From positions 130,583 through 194,582 of the forward strand of contig NZ_JAFA01000003.1 in the NCBI RefSeq assembly GCF_000519185.1: a DNA stretch of 64,000 bases, in the 5' to 3' direction. The notes under the pieces were generated by a model. It did not search any database. It had not been told where the DNA came from and saw only the letters and a list, made by a program, of their open reading frames with translations. Position numbers and translations under genes: made by a program. The stretch comes from Paraburkholderia nodosa DSM 21604. Lineage in GTDB: Bacteria > Pseudomonadota > Gammaproteobacteria > Burkholderiales > Burkholderiaceae. This document shows positions 1 to 7,064 of the stretch, in pieces (within the stretch, counting starts at the first letter, position 1; the number at the start of each line of letters is the position of its first letter).

Positions 1-83
1 ATCGTGACGGAAGGATCCGATTCGAGCGTCGCCTCGCAAACCAGTTCGTAAATGCCACCCTTGTAGTGCCTGTAGCGCACCAT
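1..83 (-). CDS. DUF1653 domain protein, 5' part only
   Basis: Only the first 27 codons lie in the window; the gene runs off the left edge. The minus strand opens with ATG at 83 and reads MVRYRHYKGGIYELVCEATL, followed by an ESDPSVT motif. That is the characteristic start of DUF1653 proteins, which are small single-domain proteins (about 70-80 residues) of unknown function. It lies 115 bp downstream of the TetR gene on the same strand, so co-transcription is possible but not shown. Confidence 0.75.
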   Translation of the reverse strand, partial: MVRYRHYKGGIYELVCEATLESDPSVT

Positions 84-198
84 CGTGTTCCCCTCTTCGA
101 GTGCGCAAGCCGTCCTTGCGCGACTGCGCCAGTGTAACAAGGGAAAGCGGCATGCGGACCCGTGTAGCAGACGCCGGCAGGCAAGCTTTAGCGTGACA

Positions 199-867
199 TC
201 ACTTCGCGCGGCGCCGCGCCGGACGCGCATCGGCCGCAGCCGGCGCGGCGCCGCAGATCAGCGTGACGCCGGCCACCGCCATGGCGCGCAGCGAGGCCCG
301 CGAATCGCCGGCCCGCGCGCGCAGCGCCATGCTGTGCAATAGCGCGGAGGCGAGGCGCGCCAGCATCGGCGCGCTGGCATCGGGCGGCAGCTCGCCTTGC
401 GCGAGCGCCGCGCGCAGGCGCCGCTCGAACGCCTTGTCGAACGTGCGCAATCCAGCGGCAAGACGCTCGCGTACCGCGTCGTCGTTGACGGCTTCCACTG
501 CCGCCGTGCCGATCAGCAGGCAGCCGCGCGCTGCGTCGTGCGCCGGCAGATACCAGCCGAGCGCGCCGTCGAATACACGCATCAGCGCCTCGCGCAGCGG
601 CACTGCGCTGTCCAGCGCGGACTCCATCGCCGTGCGTCCCGCTTCCACATAACGCTCCATGGTCTGCAGATAGAGCGCGTGCTTGTCGCCGAATGCGCCA
701 TATAGGCTCGGCCGGTTCATGCCGGTCGCCTCGCTCAGGTCGTCGAGCGACGTGCCTGCATAGCCATTGCGCCAGAACGTGTCGCGCGCGCGGGCGAGCG
801 CCTCTTGCGGATCGTAGGCGCGCGGCCGCCCACGCGGGCGGCTATCCTTTTTTGTACTGGATTGCAT
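199..867 (-). CDS. TetR/AcrR family transcriptional regulator
   Basis: A DNA-binding repressor of 222 residues. The N-terminal helix-turn-helix covers about residues 39-60 (TSLDDLSEATGMNRPSLYGAF), and the C-terminal part is a TetR_C-type ligand/dimer domain. The frame is open further upstream to 1002, but I chose ATG 867 because the family begins a few residues before the basic RGRPRAYDP stretch and the upstream extension is low-complexity. The gene is divergent from a glutathione S-transferase gene, with a palindrome over that gene's -10 box, so the transferase is the likely target. The ligand is unknown, probably an electrophile or xenobiotic. Confidence 0.88.
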   Translation of the reverse strand: MQSSTKKDSRPRGRPRAYDPQEALARARDTFWRNGYAGTSLDDLSEATGMNRPSLYGAFGDKHALYLQTMERYVEAGRTAMESALDSAVPLREALMRVFDGALGWYLPAHDAARGCLLIGTAAVEAVNDDAVRERLAAGLRTFDKAFERRLRAALAQGELPPDASAPMLARLASALLHSMALRARAGDSRASLRAMAVAGVTLICGAAPAAADARPARRRAK

Positions 868-874
868 AGAAATA

Positions 875-903
875 TTGGATCGGCGATTTTTGTTCACTAT
901 AGT
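875..903 (+). promoter_or_regulatory. Sigma70-type promoter for the GST gene
   Basis: TTGGAT (875-880) and TATAGT (898-903) are separated by exactly 17 bp, pointing toward the GST gene at 956. This is sequence inference only; no transcription start is known. Confidence 0.55.
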
Positions 904-910
904 ACAAAAA
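887..910. promoter_or_regulatory. Candidate TetR operator overlapping the GST -10 box
   Basis: The 8-bp perfect palindrome ACTATAGT (896-903) is flanked by the arms TTTTTGT (887-893) and ACAAAAA (904-910), giving an interrupted dyad centred on the -10 box. It lies between the divergent TetR and GST genes, the usual place for an autoregulated TetR operator. A further TTTTTGTACT lies at 849-858 inside the regulator's first codons. Confidence 0.5.
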
Positions 911-955
911 TTCGAAAAGCCCGAAAACCCCGAAAACCCGCAATGGAGGATGACG

Positions 956-1579
956 ATGGATCTGTATTTCGCCCCGCTGGCGTGCTCGCTCGCCACGCGC
1001 ATCGCGCTCTACGAGGCAGGCGCGCAGGCACGCTACATCCAGGTCGATACGCTCACGAAGGAGCTCGCCGAAGGCGGCGACTTCTTCGCCGTCAACGCAC
1101 TCGGCCAGGTGCCGGTGCTGCGCGAGGACGACGGCTGGACGCTCACCGAAAACTCGGCGGTGCTGCCGTGGGTGGCCGACCGTTTTCCCGAGGCACGGCT
1201 CGCGCCGCCAGCGGGCACGCGCGAGCGCGCGCGCCTGCAGCAATGGCTAGGCTTCATCGGCACCGAGCTGCACAAGGCCGTGTTCGTGCCGCTGCTCGGC
1301 AAGGACGTGGACGAGGCCGTCAAGGACTATGCGCGCGGCAAGATCCCGCGCCGCTTCGGCTTGCTCGCGCAGCATCTCGAATCGCGCACCTTCCTGCTCG
1401 ACGCGTTCAGCGTCGCGGACGCCTATCTCGTGACCGTCCTAAACTGGGCGCCGTACGTGGGCATCGATGTGTCGCAATGGGAGGCCGTCGCGACCTACGC
1501 GCAACGCGTGCGCGAGCGGCCCGCCGTTGCGAGAGCCTTCGCCGAAGAGTACGAGATCTTCAAGCGCACGCGGCACTGA
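956..1579 (+). CDS. Glutathione S-transferase family protein
   Basis: A cytosolic GST of 207 residues that would conjugate glutathione to electrophiles or reduce disulfides. The N-terminal thioredoxin-like domain has a Cys10-Ser11 active-site region, the cis-proline VPVL motif at 52-55 and the glutathione-contacting ENS motif at 65-67. The C-terminal all-helical domain follows. I set the start at ATG 956 because GGAGGA (945-950) sits 5 bp upstream; ATG 950 would overlap that ribosome site. The divergent TetR gene probably controls it. The exact GST class and substrate cannot be told from sequence. Confidence 0.88.
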   Translation: MDLYFAPLACSLATRIALYEAGAQARYIQVDTLTKELAEGGDFFAVNALGQVPVLREDDGWTLTENSAVLPWVADRFPEARLAPPAGTRERARLQQWLGFIGTELHKAVFVPLLGKDVDEAVKDYARGKIPRRFGLLAQHLESRTFLLDAFSVADAYLVTVLNWAPYVGIDVSQWEAVATYAQRVRERPAVARAFAEEYEIFKRTRH

Positions 1580-1670
1580 AGCGCGCTTTGCCGGCTATTT
1601 TTTCTCGCCCGACAAGCGCTTTTTTGTCGTGCGATAACGTTGCGGTCGCCACATTCGCCGGAGCCGCACA

Positions 1671-1883
1671 ATGGCCACGCTCGAAGCCTTGCGCATCGTC
1701 CTCGACGACCCGCATACGCCCGAAATCATCCGCAATCACGTCATCGACTCATTGCAGTACGCGCTGCGCAATCATGGCCAGGTGTTCGCCGCGAAAGAGA
1801 TCGAATGGCTCGCCACGTGGGACGATGCGCGCATTCCGCTCGCGGCTTCGAAGGAGTTGCGCCGGCGCGTAGGTCAGGGCTGA
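1671..1883 (+). CDS. Conserved small hypothetical protein
   Basis: A 70-residue, mostly helical, acidic-to-neutral protein (MATLEALRIVLDDPHTPEII at the start) with no signal peptide or membrane segment. I do not recognise a domain. It begins at ATG 1671 with a GGAG-like site about 10 bp upstream and ends just before the convergent GntR gene. The codon usage matches its neighbours, with GC-rich third positions. It follows the GST gene by 91 bp and may be transcribed with it. Confidence 0.6.
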   Translation: MATLEALRIVLDDPHTPEIIRNHVIDSLQYALRNHGQVFAAKEIEWLATWDDARIPLAASKELRRRVGQG

Positions 1884-1899
1884 CGCGCGCCTTGCACGT

Positions 1900-2625
1900 T
1901 CAGCCGTTCGCGAGATCCGCGAACACCGTCTTGAGATCGCGGCCCGCGCGCGCACGCGCCTGCTGCACCACCCGCTCCTCCAGCTCGCCCAGGTGCGCAC
2001 GCATCGTGGCGAGCGCCGCCGCGAGGTCCCCCGCCTCGAGCGCCTCGATGATCTGCGCGTGCTCGTCGGGCGCGCACATCGACGCCTTCGACGGATCGAA
2101 CAAGGCCTTGTAGAGCTCCGTTTTCGCGACCAGTTGCGCCAGCGCTTCCACGAGCGCGGCGCCGCCCGCCTGCTCGGTCAGCAGCAGATGGAACTGCCCC
2201 GCGAGGCGCACCGCTTCGTCCACACGCGCCTCGCGCAACGCCTTCTTCTCGCTGCGCACGTGGGCCGCGAGCTTGCGCCGCATCGCGGCGTCGAGCGTGC
2301 CGCACAGGCTCACCATCACGCCCGCTTCGGCCACCTGGCGCGCGCGGTACACGGCGCGTATGTCGTCCTCGGAGGGCGACGGCACGAACGCGCCGCGATT
2401 GGGTTCGAGCACGAGCTTGCCTTCGAAGCCGAGGCGCGCCAGCACCTTGCGCAACGCGCCGCGCGTGCAGCCGAACGCCGCCGCGAGTTCGCGCTCCACC
2501 AGTTGCTGGCCCGGCGCGAGCTTGCCTTCCAGCAGCGCGGAAGAAATCGACGCATAGACATGCGCTTCGACATCGGACGGTTCGTCGGTATCGCGGGGCG
2601 GAGCGAGGCGGGAGGATTGGGCCAT
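1900..2625 (-). CDS. GntR family (FCD domain) transcriptional regulator
   Basis: A 241-residue regulator. The N-terminal winged helix-turn-helix of the GntR type lies at about residues 20-85 and includes LVERELAAAFGCTRGALRKV. The C-terminal all-helical FCD effector domain covers about 95-225. Members usually respond to small carboxylated metabolites. The gene is divergent from a CynX-type MFS transporter. The shared intergenic region carries three GntR-like operators at 23-bp steps, so it probably controls the transporter and possibly itself. The effector is unknown. Confidence 0.9.
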   Translation of the reverse strand: MAQSSRLAPPRDTDEPSDVEAHVYASISSALLEGKLAPGQQLVERELAAAFGCTRGALRKVLARLGFEGKLVLEPNRGAFVPSPSEDDIRAVYRARQVAEAGVMVSLCGTLDAAMRRKLAAHVRSEKKALREARVDEAVRLAGQFHLLLTEQAGGAALVEALAQLVAKTELYKALFDPSKASMCAPDEHAQIIEALEAGDLAAALATMRAHLGELEERVVQQARARAGRDLKTVFADLANG

Positions 2626-2749
2626 GGGCAGGCGCGCTAGCTGGGTTGGGTCGGTGGGTCAGGTCGCATTGTAGCGAGCCCCATGGCGAGGCGATATAGA
2701 CGCGCGCCCATACTCGATCGCCCATGCCGGACATAGCGGGTATCGTCAG

Positions 2750-2806
2750 ATTGTTGACAATTATTTTGTATAATGGTCAACCATACAGCTGTAAAAAGGT
2801 TGACCA
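2750..2806. promoter_or_regulatory. Three phased GntR-type operators
   Basis: Three dyads share the core GTTGAC/GTCAAC: ATTGTTGACAAT (2750-2761), TGGTCAACCA (2774-2783) and AGGTTGACCA (2797-2806). Their centres, 2755.5, 2778.5 and 2801.5, are exactly 23 bp apart. They fit the general GntR half-site pattern with GT and AC arms. A TATAAT box (2769-2774) lies between the first two, so occupancy should block the transporter promoter. Confidence 0.65.
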
Positions 2807-4113
2807 CATTGAACCCTCAAAACCGCTCCATTGGTTCCCAGACGCCGTCCGGCGAGTCGGCCAGCGTACTCGCGTGGTATGCCGCGATCGTCGCGATCGG
2901 CCTGAATCTGCGGCCGCTGCTCACCTCGATCAGCCCGCTCATGACGACCATTCGCAACGACACCGGGCTGAGCTTCTACGGCGCATCGCTGCTCACGAGC
3001 CTCCCCGTCGTCGCGATGGGGCTCGGCGCGTTCGGCACCGGCCTGCTCGCGCGCCGGCTCGGCGAGACGCGCGGCGTCGCGCTCGGGCTCGTGGCGATTG
3101 CCGCGGCGTGCGCGGCTCGCGCATTCGCCGCCAGCGGCGGCGCGCTCATGCTCACGGCGGCCGCGGCCGGCGCGGGCGTCGCGGCCATCCAGGCGCTGCT
3201 GCCCGCCGTCATGAAGCAACGCTTCGCCACGCGGGTGCCGCTCGCAATGGGGCTGTTCTCGGCGTCGATCATGGGCGGCGGCGGGCTCGGCGCGAGCCTG
3301 AGCCCGCTCGTCGCGCGCCTCAGTGGTTCGTGGCATGCGGGGCTTGCCGTCTGGGCATTGCCGGCGCTGGTCGCGCTCGCGATCTGGGGGGTGTTGAACG
3401 GCGGGTTCGGCGCAGGCCGGCGCGCACAGCAGGCCGCCACCTCGCCCTCCCAGGAGCATGCCGACGCGGCAATGGTGCCGGTCTGGCGCAAGCGCCGGGC
3501 ATGGACGCTCGGCCTGCATTTCGGGCTAGTAAACGGCGGCTATACGAGTCTCGTCGCGTGGCTGCCCGCCTACTATCAGCAGCATGGCGCGAGCGTCGAA
3601 GCGAGCGGCTCGCTGCTCGCCGCGATGACCGTGTTCCAGGCCGCCAGCGCGCTGCTCCTGCCGCTCGCCGCGGCGGCGTTCACGGACCGGCGTCCGTGGC
3701 TCGTTCTGGGCCTGTGTGGCCAGCTCGTCGGCGTGATCGGCCTCGCCGCATGGCCCGAGGCCGCGCCGCTGCTGTGGGTCGCGGCGGCCGGCGCGGGGCT
3801 CGGCGGCACGTTCTCGGTCACGCTCGTCACCGCGCTCGACCATTGCGCGGACCACCGCGTGGCCGCGCGCCTCGTCGCCTTCGTCCAGGGTCTGGGCTTC
3901 GTGATCGCCGCACTCGCCCCCATCGTGGCCGGCCGCGTGCGCGACCTCACGGGCGGCTTCACGGGCGCGTGGATCATGCTCGCTGTATCGATCAGCGCGA
4001 TGATCGTGCTCACGCTCGCGTTCTCGCCGCGCAGCTACGGGCGCTGGCTCGGCTCCCACGGTCCGAACGCAGACGGCGCGATCGCGCAAAGCCGCGCTGC
4101 GCTCGACGCCTGA
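2773..4113 (+). CDS. CynX/NimT family MFS transporter
   Basis: An inner-membrane transporter of about 12 helices (446 residues from the first in-frame ATG). The first helix ends in the GLNLRPLLTS motif typical of the CynX/NimT branch, which includes the cyanate and 2-nitroimidazole transporters; the substrate here is unknown. The start is uncertain. ATG 2773 overlaps the TATAAT box, so a TTG start at 2809, nine bases after AAAAAGG, fits promoter geometry better. The gene is divergent from the GntR regulator and downstream of its predicted operators. Confidence 0.85.
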   Translation: MVNHTAVKRLTTLNPQNRSIGSQTPSGESASVLAWYAAIVAIGLNLRPLLTSISPLMTTIRNDTGLSFYGASLLTSLPVVAMGLGAFGTGLLARRLGETRGVALGLVAIAAACAARAFAASGGALMLTAAAAGAGVAAIQALLPAVMKQRFATRVPLAMGLFSASIMGGGGLGASLSPLVARLSGSWHAGLAVWALPALVALAIWGVLNGGFGAGRRAQQAATSPSQEHADAAMVPVWRKRRAWTLGLHFGLVNGGYTSLVAWLPAYYQQHGASVEASGSLLAAMTVFQAASALLLPLAAAAFTDRRPWLVLGLCGQLVGVIGLAAWPEAAPLLWVAAAGAGLGGTFSVTLVTALDHCADHRVAARLVAFVQGLGFVIAALAPIVAGRVRDLTGGFTGAWIMLAVSISAMIVLTLAFSPRSYGRWLGSHGPNADGAIAQSRAALDA

Positions 4114-4359
4114 GCCTCCCGTACACCTCAGATCGAGCGCCGGCGCAAGCCCTGCAAGGCGCCCCGCCGGGCCGCGGCGCTCCCATGCAACACATCGCCC
4201 GCAGCAGGTCGTGAAACGTTTGCATAAGCGCCTGTATGAATGTACAGTGCGTGCAGCCGGCCGGCCGTGCCGCCCGGTCGCCGTACCGGGTTGCGCCGCT
4301 CCATCGCGCCCCGGTGCATGGTGCGGCCCCGGCCTGTATATCGAAACGGAGAACACGAC

Positions 4360-4692
4360 GTGCGATTCTTCATCACGGGGACCTTGCTGGGCGTCCTCGC
4401 GTCCACCGCGATCGCCGGGGAACACTACATCGAGATCTGGAATCCGCCGGAAGCCCGCACGCCCTCGGCGCATGCGGGCAATGCCGGCAAGAAGGCGCAT
4501 CACGGCACCAAGCACAAGCTTGCCTCTGCCGACAAGCTCACCACCCGCAAGATCGCCGAACCGGCCGTGCGCGCTCCGGCGCCTACGCTGCCGGCTACGC
4601 CGGGCGCCCCCGGGCGCACCGCGCCAGGCAACGGCACCCTGCCGGAAATTCCGCCGCAAATCGGCCCCGATGGCAACGTGCTGACGGTGTGA
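4360..4692 (+). CDS. Small exported hypothetical protein
   Basis: A 110-residue protein starting at GTG 4360 with an ACGGAGAA ribosome site 7-8 bp upstream. It has a signal peptide (about residues 1-19, cleavage likely after AIA) and then a mature part rich in Ala, Pro, Lys and Gly with no recognisable domain. The frame is open upstream to 4240, but that extension has no ribosome site and would bury the signal peptide. A periplasmic or secreted location is likely; the function is unknown. Confidence 0.6.
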   Translation: MRFFITGTLLGVLASTAIAGEHYIEIWNPPEARTPSAHAGNAGKKAHHGTKHKLASADKLTTRKIAEPAVRAPAPTLPATPGAPGRTAPGNGTLPEIPPQIGPDGNVLTV

Positions 4693-4802
4693 GCTAGCGC
4701 GTGGCCGCAGTCAGCGGCGCACAGCACGACATAGAGCACGGCACGCAGCTGCCGCAATCACGGCCTCGAGGACCTCGAAGCGCCGCCCGTTCCCGTCTCC
4801 AG

Positions 4803-4873
4803 AAAAAAAACAGCCCCGTCACCGGAGAAGTGCGGGGCCGAATCCCATGTCAAGGAGATGTCATGGAGGAGAC
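4803..4873 (-). ncRNA. Candidate sRNA with two anti-Shine-Dalgarno hairpin loops
   Basis: A roughly 71-nt transcript is predicted from a promoter at 4880-4908 to a Rho-independent terminator. Hairpin 1 pairs CCATG with CATGG and exposes UCUCCUU in its loop. Hairpin 2 is the terminator: GCCCCG (4833-4838 on the plus strand as CGGGGC) pairs with CGGGGC, exposes UUCUCC in its loop and ends in eight U residues. The 5' end also carries UCUCCUCC. CU-rich loops of this kind can pair with ribosome binding sites, so a trans-acting regulator is likely. No protein frame fits the interval. Confidence 0.6.
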
Positions 4874-4879
4874 GGCTTC

Positions 4880-4908
4880 ATCTTAGCCACGGCCCGCCGC
4901 GTGTCCAA
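4880..4908 (-). promoter_or_regulatory. Promoter of the candidate sRNA
   Basis: On the minus strand, TTGGAC (4903-4908) and TAAGAT (4880-4885) are separated by exactly 17 bp. They point at the sRNA, whose start would be about 4873. This is one of the best sigma70 matches in the window. Confidence 0.65.
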
Positions 4909-5104
4909 CCAATGGTTTCGCATATGCATTTCGGAGCGCATGGCGCAGCGCAACCTGGCGCTGCCGGCATATGGATAGAACAAAAAGTCGTTTCGCTCCG
5001 CGCAGCGCGCTCTCTAAGATGACCCTTTCCAGCCTGCCAGGCTTCGTGGCCGCGTTGCCCGATCACGCGCGAGCCAGGTCTCATCGCATTTCCGGGAGTC
5101 CCCC

Positions 5105-5791
5105 TTGAGCATTTCCGATTCGCATCGCCGCCCGCTCGTGGTGGGCATCGGCGGCACGACGCGCGCCGCCTCGTCGACCGAGCGCGCGCTCGCTTTCGCG
5201 CTGCGCGGCGCCGAAGACGCCGGCGCGCGCACGCAATTATTCGGCGGCACGTTCCTGCACACGCTGCCGCACTATGCGCCCGAGGACTCCACTCGCACCG
5301 ATGCCCAGCTCGAGCTGATCGAAGCCGTGCGCGCCGCCGACGCTGTCATCATCGCGACGCCCGGCTATCACGGCGGCGTTTCCGGGCTCGTGAAGAACGC
5401 GCTCGACACACTCGAAGAACTGCGGGCCGACAATCGCCCCTACCTCGACGGCCGCGCGGTGGGCTGCATCGTCACGGCCTATGGCTGGCAGGCCGCGGGC
5501 TCGGTGTTGACCTCGCTGCGCTCGATCGTGCACGCGCTGCGCGGCTGGCCAACGCCGTTCGGCGCGGGCATCAACACGCTGGAGACGCGCTTCGAGAGCG
5601 CGCAGCAGTGCTCCGACGCCAAGGTCGCCGAACAGCTCGCCACGGTCGGCCGCCAGGCGGCGCAGTTTGCGCTCGCGTTCGGCGGCCAGGAACACTACGC
5701 GGCGCCGCTGGCGAGCGCCTTGAACGGCGTCGGCGGCGCGCAGGCCGCCAACGCGCCGCGCACCGAAAAGCGCCTGAGCCTCGCCGTCTGA
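5105..5791 (+). CDS. NADPH-dependent FMN reductase family protein
   Basis: A flavodoxin-fold oxidoreductase of 228 residues that would reduce FMN or a quinone-like substrate with NAD(P)H. The N-terminal phosphate loop reads VGIGGTTRAASST. Further on, IIATPGYHGGVSGLVKNALD is the family's flavin-binding and dimer motif. The start is TTG 5105, preceded by GGGAG six bases upstream; no better in-frame ATG exists. It stands alone. It could supply reduced flavin to a monooxygenase, but none is adjacent. Confidence 0.85.
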   Translation: MSISDSHRRPLVVGIGGTTRAASSTERALAFALRGAEDAGARTQLFGGTFLHTLPHYAPEDSTRTDAQLELIEAVRAADAVIIATPGYHGGVSGLVKNALDTLEELRADNRPYLDGRAVGCIVTAYGWQAAGSVLTSLRSIVHALRGWPTPFGAGINTLETRFESAQQCSDAKVAEQLATVGRQAAQFALAFGGQEHYAAPLASALNGVGGAQAANAPRTEKRLSLAV

Positions 5792-6147
5792 CACGCTGCC
5801 CCACCTCTCCCGCTTGCCCACCCGCACGCCGTCGAGCGCGCGGGGCGGGAAACGTTCCCTAACCCACATTGCCGGTCTCGCGCGGCGCGCATCGCGTGCG
5901 CCATCCCACAGACGCCGCCTGCCGCCCGGTCCACATTGAAGCCGGATTCACCCCTCGCCTCATCCGGATCATTCTGCTGACCGTCCCAGGCCACACGTGA
6001 TTTGCTTGCGACGAATGATTGGTTCCACCGACATACGGCGGCCCGTACGCTGGTCCGTGTCGGCACAGTGAGTGGGCAGCAAAACACACGCGCCACCCAG
6101 AACGAGAACCCGAGCAAATCAGCAGAAGATCAGCAGGAAGCGCGGCC
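5792..6147. other. Intergenic region, no gene seen
   Basis: The 356 bp between the FMN reductase and the next small gene hold only frames without family motifs or ribosome sites. I see no strong promoter or terminator in it. Confidence 0.5.
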
Positions 6148-6363
6148 ATGAACACACCATTACGCTACAAAGGCTACGTCGTCGCCCCCAGCGCGCAGCA
6201 ACTCCCGAACGGCCTTTTCGCCGCCAATCTCACCATTGGCACGCAGCCGGGCGCGCAGCATTCGTTCGACGAACTCGATTACTTCTTCGAAGAAAGGCAC
6301 GCGCTCGCCTACGCCTGCCGCTGGGCGCGCATGTGGATCGACCAGCAGCGCCGCTGCGCGTGA
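6148..6363 (+). CDS. Small conserved hypothetical protein
   Basis: A soluble 71-residue protein with a Trp/Tyr/Arg-rich C-terminus and the central stretch SFDELDYFFEERHALAYACR. The start is ATG 6148 with AGGAAG seven bases upstream. I do not recognise a function; small proteins of this composition are common in Burkholderiaceae. It is followed within 60 bp by the broken ferritin-like gene on the same strand. Confidence 0.65.
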   Translation: MNTPLRYKGYVVAPSAQQLPNGLFAANLTIGTQPGAQHSFDELDYFFEERHALAYACRWARMWIDQQRRCA

Positions 6364-6420
6364 GTGCGCCTGCTTCCTTACGGTTGTGACAGAATAGGAG
6401 TCATACCCCCTTCACGTTAG

Positions 6421-6978
6421 ATGCTCATGTCCGAAACCCTGAAGCATCCGGACGAAGACGCAGCCTTCATCTCCGAGCAGGACGCCGCGCTGCGACGCTG
6501 GACTCACGACACGCCAGGGCCCATCAGGATCGGATCGGACGAACGCCGCAAGATGTTCTGCCGGATGCTGCTCGACACCCACGCCCCGTACCGCCCCGCC
6601 GTGCTCGACTGGCCAACGCTCGAGCCCGACGCGCTCGGCCGCCTCACGTCGCGGCCGATCTGGGACATCGCCGTGCAGACCGAAGGCCGCGCCTCGATCC
6701 GCGTGCTGACTTACGCGCAAACTTTGAGCGACCCGCTGCTGCGCGAAGCGATCAAAATGGACGCGGCCGAGGAAGCGCGCCACAAGGCAACGCGCGCGAC
6801 TCGAATTTTCTGCCCGCGAACCGCGAGGGGCTGGGCGACTCGCTCGAAGCGCGCGAGATGATCGAACTTTGCCTCGAAGAAAACGACGCGCGCATGAGCG
6901 GCTACGACGCGCGCCTGTTGCGACCGACGCTCGTGCCCACGCTCGCACGCTTCGCGCTGCGCCTCTTGAAGAAGTAGC
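6421..6978 (+). pseudogene. Ferritin-like protein gene, internal deletion and frameshift
   Basis: The first frame (6421 to about 6790) encodes a ferritin-like N-terminal half, including RPIWDIAVQTEGRASIRVLT and an EEARHK metal-ligand motif. At about 6790 the family resemblance jumps to another frame, which reads NFLPANREGLGDSLEAREMI and runs to a stop at 6976-6978. From memory, intact relatives have well over 100 extra residues between these parts, including the second metal-ligand helices. The pattern fits an internal deletion joined out of frame. The first frame itself continues to 6861 with an unrelated tail. The product is probably non-functional. Confidence 0.7.
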
Positions 6979-7064
6979 GCCACAACGTAGGACACGCGTA
7001 GCCTGCAGCAACGCGACACGCGTGTTGTTAGCATGGCTGCATAGCCGCACGAGGAGAACGCTGC

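Noticed and set aside
1609..1635. Possible terminator after the GST gene
   Set aside because: CGACAA/TTGTCG gives only a 6-bp stem whose T run is inside the loop, with none after it.
2724..4214. A 496-codon plus-strand frame over the CynX-type transporter
   Set aside because: Arg-rich out-of-frame reading; the transporter frame has membrane helices and family motifs.
4878..5084. A 68-codon minus-strand frame next to the sRNA promoter
   Set aside because: It overlaps the promoter, lacks a ribosome site and has no recognisable pattern.
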